From NCBI GenBank assembly GCA_900546665.1, contig URDY01000023.1, positions 1 to 45,055 on the forward strand: DNA of 45,055 nt, read 5' to 3'. The notes below the pieces were generated by a model. It was not told where the DNA came from and searched no databases. It saw only the letters and a program-made list of their open reading frames with translations. This stretch comes from an uncultured Paraprevotella sp. GTDB taxonomy: Bacteria; Bacteroidota; Bacteroidia; Bacteroidales; Bacteroidaceae. The translations under genes were made by a program, and so were the position numbers. Positions 41,201 to 45,055 of this stretch are shown here, one piece after another (within the stretch, counting starts at the first letter, position 1; every line of letters starts with the position of its first letter).

Positions 41201-42028
41201 AGGCAGTATTGACAAGAAAAAGTGCGTGCCGGAAACAAGTTTTTTGTACAAAACAACAAATGATCATTCCAGACGGCATTTCCAGCTGCCACACCAGCCC
41301 CCGGAAGCCATCATCTGTCGGTTACTTAAATGCCCCAACACCAGAAATCTCATCTCCAGAGAATTTCTCCATCTGCCCCTTCACCCCTTCACAGCCCTGT
41401 ATCCATGCGGGGTTCAGCGTGAAGGATACCCTTCACCGCTCCTTCACGGGATGGTTCACAGCCTGAAATCCGGCTTGTGACTCAAATAATCATTCAGATA
41501 CAAATTTTCTCAAATCATGACATTTTCAAAAAAGTAAGGCTTACTTTTTAAAAAGTAAAGCTTACTTTTTTGAAAGTAAGCCGAGTTTTTTGGAAAGTCT
41601 CCCATGAAAACAGACATGGAAACCGACCTTACAATTTCTTTAAAAAACAAGTCGCAGAATAGTGGTACAGGCATTTTCAGACGCACAGAACGAAGCATTT
41701 TTCAATGGCACTTTTTGTCGGAAAGCGAACGATAAGGCGCCAGAACGCCTGAAAATATGTGAGACAGGCCGTGAAACAGGTGAAAGCCATCATTTCACTG
41801 CATAATAATTTATGGACCAACTCATTACCATATACTGTGAAAAGGTGAAGGCAAAGTCGGAAAAAACCGATTTCAGGGTATTTCCTGGGCAAAAAAACGG
41901 CCATTCGGAGCCAGACTGGCCGGAAGCACCCGCATCGGCCGGACTGATGCTCCTGCGGAAGAACTGTGGCGTCATACATTCCGCATATCCTCCCTCCAAA
42001 AAGAAAAAAATTTTTTAACCCCTCCCAT
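41201..42028. other. Gene-free stretch with palindromic repeats
   Basis: Frames of 60-217 codons exist on both strands but none resembles a protein I know, and they lie over low-complexity or Pro/Ser/Thr-rich translations. Recognisable content is limited to the tandem palindromes at 41529-41580, listed separately, and an A/T-run end near 42003-42017. The Rpn gene promoter follows. Confidence 0.5.
41529..41580. repeat. Tandem palindromes built on AAAAAGTAAG
   Basis: AAAAAGTAAG-G-CTTACTTTTT (41529-41549) is followed directly by AAAAAGTAA-AGC-TTACTTTTT (41550-41570) and a third half-unit GAAAGTAAG ending at 41580. Five alternating copies of one half-site in about 50 bp could be a multi-dimer binding site or a folded REP-like element. 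Confidence 0.6.
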
Positions 42029-42059
42029 TTTGATTTCTTGCAATAATTCATTTCCTTTG
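42029..42059 (+). promoter_or_regulatory. Promoter of the Rpn-type nuclease gene
   Basis: TTTG (42029-42032), 19-bp spacer, TTCCTTTG (42052-42059): a good Bacteroides promoter 30 bp ahead of the ATG. The -7 variant is identical to that of the NVEALA promoters. Confidence 0.65.
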
Positions 42060-42088
42060 TATACAGGTAATATTCAAAACACATTCTC

Positions 42089-43072
42089 ATGAGTAATTTA
42101 AAAGACAGATACATACGGTTCGACTGGGCCATCAAAAGGCTGCTCAGGGACAAAGCCAACTTTGCCGTCCTGGAAGGACTGCTCACCGTGCTCTTCGAGG
42201 ACAAGACACAGATCGTGGAGATATTGGAAAGCGAAGGCAACCAGCTGGCGGAAACGGACAAGTTCAACCGAGTGGACATCAAGGCCAAAAACAGCAAGGG
42301 GGAAATCATCCTCGTGGAAGTGCAGAACACAAGGGAAATCTATTACCTTGAAAGGATCCTTTTCGGGGTGGCCAAAACCATCACCGAGCATATCTCATTG
42401 GGAGAAAGCTACGGCAACATCAAGAAGGTCTACTCCATCAGCATCGTCTATTTCGACTTGGGAAAGGGTAACGACTATCTCTACCACGGACAGAACCGCT
42501 TCATCGGCGTGCATACTGCCGACGAACTGCAGATCACGACCAGACAGGAGGAAACCATCCTGCCCAAATTCCCCAGGGAGATCTTTCCGGAATATTACAT
42601 CATACGCGTCAACGAATTCAACAAAGTGGCCAAAACACCTCTCGAGGAATGGGTGAATTATCTGAAAACAGGAGAAATAGAACCCGACACGAAAGCACCC
42701 GGACTGAGCGAAGCACGAGAAAAACTGAAATATTACAGCATGTCACCGGCAGAACGGTACGCTTACGATGAGCATATCAATGCCATCATGATACAGAATG
42801 ATGTCCTGAGTACGGCCAAACTGGAGGGATTGGCAGAAGGGAGAGCAGAAGGGAGAGCAGAAGGGAGAGCAGAAGGGAGAGCAGAAGGACGTGAAGAAGG
42901 ACGTGCGGAAGGACGTGCGGAAGGGAGAGCAGAAGGTCTGGCGGAAGGAAGAGAAAAAGGAAAGGCGGAAGCCATATTGGCTACGGCACGTAACCTGAAA
43001 AACATGGGGCTGTCCACAGAAGATATCTCTAGCGCTACCGGACTGTCCACAGATGAAATACAAAAATTATAA
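42089..43072 (+). CDS. Rpn-family recombination-promoting nuclease / PD-(D/E)XK 'transposase' with EGRA repeat tail
   Basis: 327 residues. The N-terminal part (1-245) matches the PD-(D/E)XK transposase-like/Rpn family: RYIRFDWAIKRLLRDKANFAVLEGLL, D63 in NRVDIKAK, E77-V-Q79 in ILVEVQN, and the later PLEEWVNYLK. Such proteins nick DNA and raise RecA-independent recombination in E. coli; a phage-defence role is proposed for some. Residues about 246-293 are tetrapeptide EGRA/EGRE-type repeats predicted to be one long charged helix. The end (ATARNLKNMGLSTEDISSATGLSTDEIQKL) is the usual helix-turn-helix-like tail. It has its own promoter and is flanked by minus-strand lipoprotein genes. Confidence 0.88.
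   Translation: MSNLKDRYIRFDWAIKRLLRDKANFAVLEGLLTVLFEDKTQIVEILESEGNQLAETDKFNRVDIKAKNSKGEIILVEVQNTREIYYLERILFGVAKTITEHISLGESYGNIKKVYSISIVYFDLGKGNDYLYHGQNRFIGVHTADELQITTRQEETILPKFPREIFPEYYIIRVNEFNKVAKTPLEEWVNYLKTGEIEPDTKAPGLSEAREKLKYYSMSPAERYAYDEHINAIMIQNDVLSTAKLEGLAEGRAEGRAEGRAEGRAEGREEGRAEGRAEGRAEGLAEGREKGKAEAILATARNLKNMGLSTEDISSATGLSTDEIQKL
42824..42967 (+). repeat. In-frame 12-bp minisatellite in the Rpn gene
   Basis: About eleven units of a 12-bp repeat (GCAGAAGGGAGA and variants such as GCGGAAGGACGT) encode EGRA/EGRE tetrapeptides. The first four or five units are identical and so prone to slippage; unit changes would alter helix length but keep the frame. Confidence 0.85.
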
Positions 43073-43080
43073 GATTATCA

Positions 43081-43136
43081 AGTCCCTGTAACCATCTGCC
43101 ATACCGATATACGGAGGGCGAAATGGCTACAGGACT
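43081..43136. terminator. Hairpin between convergent Rpn and propeller genes
   Basis: AGTCCcTGTAaCC and GGcTACAGGACT pair around a loop of about 30 nt. It lies in the 91-bp gap between convergent stops. There is no long T run, so terminator function is tentative. Confidence 0.4.
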
Positions 43137-43163
43137 AAAAGGAAACTTTCAGGTTGCAGTCGG

Positions 43164-44228
43164 TTACAACGCGGACAGAACGTCCCCGCAATCATATTTG
43201 TACATGACTTCCTCCTCACCTCCGTTGGAGAAAACATACAGGTATTTATTCTCCGAAATGAAAAAGGATGTCACCATGTATGGCAAATTCACACACAACA
43301 AAGGCTGGCCGTCCCACGAAAAAAACTGTAACTGAGACTCTCCTACTCCCTCAAAATAAGCCTTGTATGACACATTGTTATAGAGTGCTACAAAATAATC
43401 CTTACCGGGTACAATATAACCATAATATTTATGGCGGTTTATCTTAAGCCGGCTATCGACTTCCATCACATCGGTCAGTTCGTCCCCCACACAAAGTGTC
43501 TTACTGCTGTCGGAATCCAATGAATACAAATTGATCTGATTTAACCGCAGCATGGCTTCCGCCACCATCATACGCTCCTGATTAAGCGCCCGGACAGCAG
43601 CCAGCGTATTGATGTCTTCCTCTGCACACAACTGATTCAGATTGCCTACGTGATCCATGTCTTTTACAGTACCGTCTACCCATAAACTGCGGATATAACC
43701 GGCATAACCATTGTATTTAACCATGAAAAACAGTGAATCATTCAGACACATATTGGTATGAATGAGATCAGAATGCTTAAACTGCTTTTTCCTGTCCCAG
43801 ACGATATGGCCGGAATGCAAACTTTGGGTCAAATTACATCTGTACCACGTTCCATTGGCAGAAGACCAGAATTCGCAAAACAGAGCAGTGTCCGTCCGGA
43901 AAGATTGGTCCGGTATACAAGATTCCACAAACTCATCATGGCCGTGTCCTTTTCCCAAAAGTTGTCCCAACAGCTGATAATCACGCAGAGAATAGACTTT
44001 CCACAAATACTCACCTTCAGGTATCCGGCAAACCAACAGGGAATCTATGCCGTATACTTCCGTACAACCAGCCAGATCCAATGGCAAGGGATCGACATTT
44101 TCCAGGCTGATTTCCTTTGGAAATTTCCTGATATACTCCACTTCGTTACATTGAAGCGTCTCTTCATTATACGACGAACATCCCGTAATTAAAAGAAGGA
44201 ATGTAAAAGCAAAACCAATCTTTTTCAT
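43164..44228 (-). CDS. BF3164/TolB-like propeller lipoprotein (paralogue pair member 2)
   Basis: 354 residues, lipobox ITGC (C17). It is collinear with 36265-37335 and shares LDLAGC, GEYLWKVYSL, LGKGHGHDEF, TWYRCNLT, RMMVAEAMLRLNQINLYSL, SSKTLCVGDEL and the terminal VMYKYDCGDVL. A paralogue more than 5.8 kb away with the same upstream ECF-like motif suggests duplication together with the promoter. It is anchored in the envelope by its lipid; ligand unknown. Confidence 0.82.
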   Translation of the reverse strand: MKKIGFAFTFLLLITGCSSYNEETLQCNEVEYIRKFPKEISLENVDPLPLDLAGCTEVYGIDSLLVCRIPEGEYLWKVYSLRDYQLLGQLLGKGHGHDEFVESCIPDQSFRTDTALFCEFWSSANGTWYRCNLTQSLHSGHIVWDRKKQFKHSDLIHTNMCLNDSLFFMVKYNGYAGYIRSLWVDGTVKDMDHVGNLNQLCAEEDINTLAAVRALNQERMMVAEAMLRLNQINLYSLDSDSSKTLCVGDELTDVMEVDSRLKINRHKYYGYIVPGKDYFVALYNNVSYKAYFEGVGESQLQFFSWDGQPLLCVNLPYMVTSFFISENKYLYVFSNGGEEEVMYKYDCGDVLSAL

Positions 44229-44395
44229 CTGATTTTATGGTTATAATTTGTAAATAATAATATCTTTTCTCCAGATATGGACCAAAAGTATCCATTCTCC
44301 GATTTTTATCTGCCTAATCACCAAACAGGCAGACAAGCCAAAGGCAATCTAAAGAAAATCCTTCTTCTTTCCATGCAAACTGACTTTATTTTCAT

Positions 44396-44422
44396 ATACG
44401 AATGAAAACCGGAAATCCCGCA
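44396..44422 (-). promoter_or_regulatory. ECF-sigma-like promoter motif upstream of the 44228 gene
   Basis: Minus-strand TGCGGGATTT-type box and TTCGTATA keep the 20-bp offset of the copies at 28044 and 37395. The distance to the ATG (about 170 bp) is larger than in the other two. Confidence 0.45.
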
Positions 44423-44680
44423 TAAAAAGGCTGTTACGGATGTTTTTTAATTTATCTTAACATTATTGTATCCTCCAACATGGAACACTGTCCTTTACCT
44501 GTTCCTTTAATATCCTCTCCGACCGGTATATTCCGGACACTGTGTCAGCCGGTTCTTCATTGTTGATACAGGAACAAAGAGACATGCTGACAGGACGGAA
44601 ACTGTCGGTAGTATCATCGCCGGCATCTCCGCCAAAAACGGTCTTTCACCTCACGAAGCAAGCCGGAAAATAACAAAGTA

Positions 44681-44753
44681 TGACCGTAAACAACCCAATG
44701 TGACCGTAAATAACCATTCGTGACGTTGTGACTTTGGGCGTACCTTATCTTTG
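44681..44753 (+). promoter_or_regulatory. Tandem operator-like repeats and promoter of the VapE-like gene
   Basis: Two copies of TGACCGTAAAyAACC start at 44681 and 44701, exactly 20 bp apart (two helical turns). They are followed by a TGACGTTGTGAC partial third unit and a consensus TATCTTTG -7 element at 44746-44753. The layout fits a regulator bound on one face of the DNA upstream of the promoter. Confidence 0.55.
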
Positions 44754-44771
44754 TATAAAAAAGAAAAAGAT

Positions 44772-45055
44772 ATGAAGACACTGACTACACTGGTCCGCAG
44801 GGCTGCAGCCCGCTGGGTACAGAAACACCGGGCAGCCTGTCAGGCACAGCCGGAACAGCACATACCGGCCGGAGAGGCCGTTCAAAAGACGGCGGATAAA
44901 CCGACTTCCGAAGAACGCAAAGCAGAGAAGGCTGCGGAGACTTCGGAACAGGTGCATGCCGCCAACCGTCAGGCCGTTTCAGGCATCGTGGACATGGAGC
45001 GTCGTCTGAAAGCGTTTCTGGCCGACCGTTACCGTTTCCGCTATAACCTGCTGAC
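44772..45055 (+). CDS. VapE/VirE-like (primase-helicase type) protein, N-terminal part, cut by window edge
   Basis: 94 complete codons run off the right edge. An Arg/Ala/Gln/Glu-rich start (MKTLTTLVRRAAARWVQKHR) is followed by MERRLKAFLADRYRFRYNLLT. This resembles the opening of Bacteroides virulence-associated-E/VapE-domain proteins, in which a helix plus RYxFRYNxLT strand precedes the primase/ATPase core. The core is outside the window, so the assignment rests on this motif and on a clear promoter upstream. Such genes are usually tied to mobile or phage-like elements. Confidence 0.55.
   Translation, partial: MKTLTTLVRRAAARWVQKHRAACQAQPEQHIPAGEAVQKTADKPTSEERKAEKAAETSEQVHAANRQAVSGIVDMERRLKAFLADRYRFRYNLL

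Larger units (their letters stand above)
44229..44771. other. Intergenic stretch with ECF-like motif and VapE-like gene promoter
   Basis: No gene is seen. It contains the ECF-like motif at 44396-44422, two 15-bp direct repeats TGACCGTAAAyAACC (44681-44695 and 44701-44715) and a -7 element TATCTTTG at 44746-44753. The middle (44450-44640) shows nothing I can name. Confidence 0.5.

Noticed and set aside
41184..41480. Two overlapping plus-strand ORFs (98 and 85 codons) after leader H
   Set aside because: Low-complexity Pro/Ser/Thr translations, no family match, and they begin inside the operator region.
1..45055. tRNA or rRNA genes
   Set aside because: No cloverleaf with TTCGA-type T-loop or rRNA signature was noticed on either strand; a tRNAscan/Rfam run would be needed to exclude them formally.

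Overview
The window looks like chromosomal DNA of a gut Bacteroidales, most likely Bacteroidaceae (Bacteroides/Phocaeicola type). The evidence is NVEALA-type small precursor proteins, many lipoproteins of the 6-bladed beta-propeller and BF3164/TolB-like kinds, a Bacteroides-type tyrosine integrase relic, DUF3784, Rpn/PD-(D/E)XK 'transposase' and VapE-like genes, and promoters that fit the Bacteroides -33 TTTG / -7 TAnnTTTG pattern. The species cannot be fixed from the sequence alone.

Layout. 1-3.7 kb is an accessory edge: a nuclease-methylase restriction-modification gene with an XRE regulator, a decayed integrase, and a 199-bp MITE-like element with perfect 20-bp ends. 3.7-10 kb is ordinary chromosome: a secreted endo/exonuclease-phosphatase, a beta-helix lipoprotein, the dipeptidase PepD, a small membrane protein, an OmpH/Skp-like lipoprotein, and a split LysO-type exporter behind a long structured leader.

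10.1-25.4 kb is one unbroken minus-strand gene train: NVEALA peptide, propeller lipoprotein, thioredoxin-like lipoprotein, MauE/DoxX-like membrane protein, S26 signal peptidase, O-antigen-ligase/TPR membrane protein, TolC, periplasmic adaptor and two RND pumps. The only strong terminator-like hairpin I found beyond it lies after the second pump. Just upstream (25.4-28 kb) are a two-helix membrane protein with an OmpR/PhoB-type winged helix and a transglutaminase-fold protein.

28-37.3 kb holds duplicated and decayed copies of the cassette: three more NVEALA genes with constant N-termini and different cysteine-rich tails, further propeller lipoproteins, a second thioredoxin-like gene, a truncated MauE copy and a 76-bp MauE relic. 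37.6-45 kb mixes three more elements with further propeller lipoproteins: an AAA/PD-(D/E)XK protein, an Rpn-type nuclease with an in-frame minisatellite, and the start of a VapE-like gene.

The most interesting content is the NVEALA system. Four promoter regions carry the same two-part array of GTAGA-core direct repeats (10-, 22-, 45- and 11-bp steps, identical in all copies). The array abuts a GTTG-N19-TTCCTTTG promoter upstream of three NVEALA genes and of one propeller gene that has lost its peptide. The 11-bp period is what OmpR/PhoB-type winged helices bind, and such a protein is encoded next door in a membrane-anchored form. My inference is a regulated peptide maturation and export (or envelope-signalling) system: Cys-rich peptides, thiol-redox partners, a dedicated signal peptidase, propeller partner lipoproteins and a tripartite exporter. 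A second shared motif, resembling an ECF-sigma promoter, precedes the transglutaminase gene and two peptide-less propeller genes.
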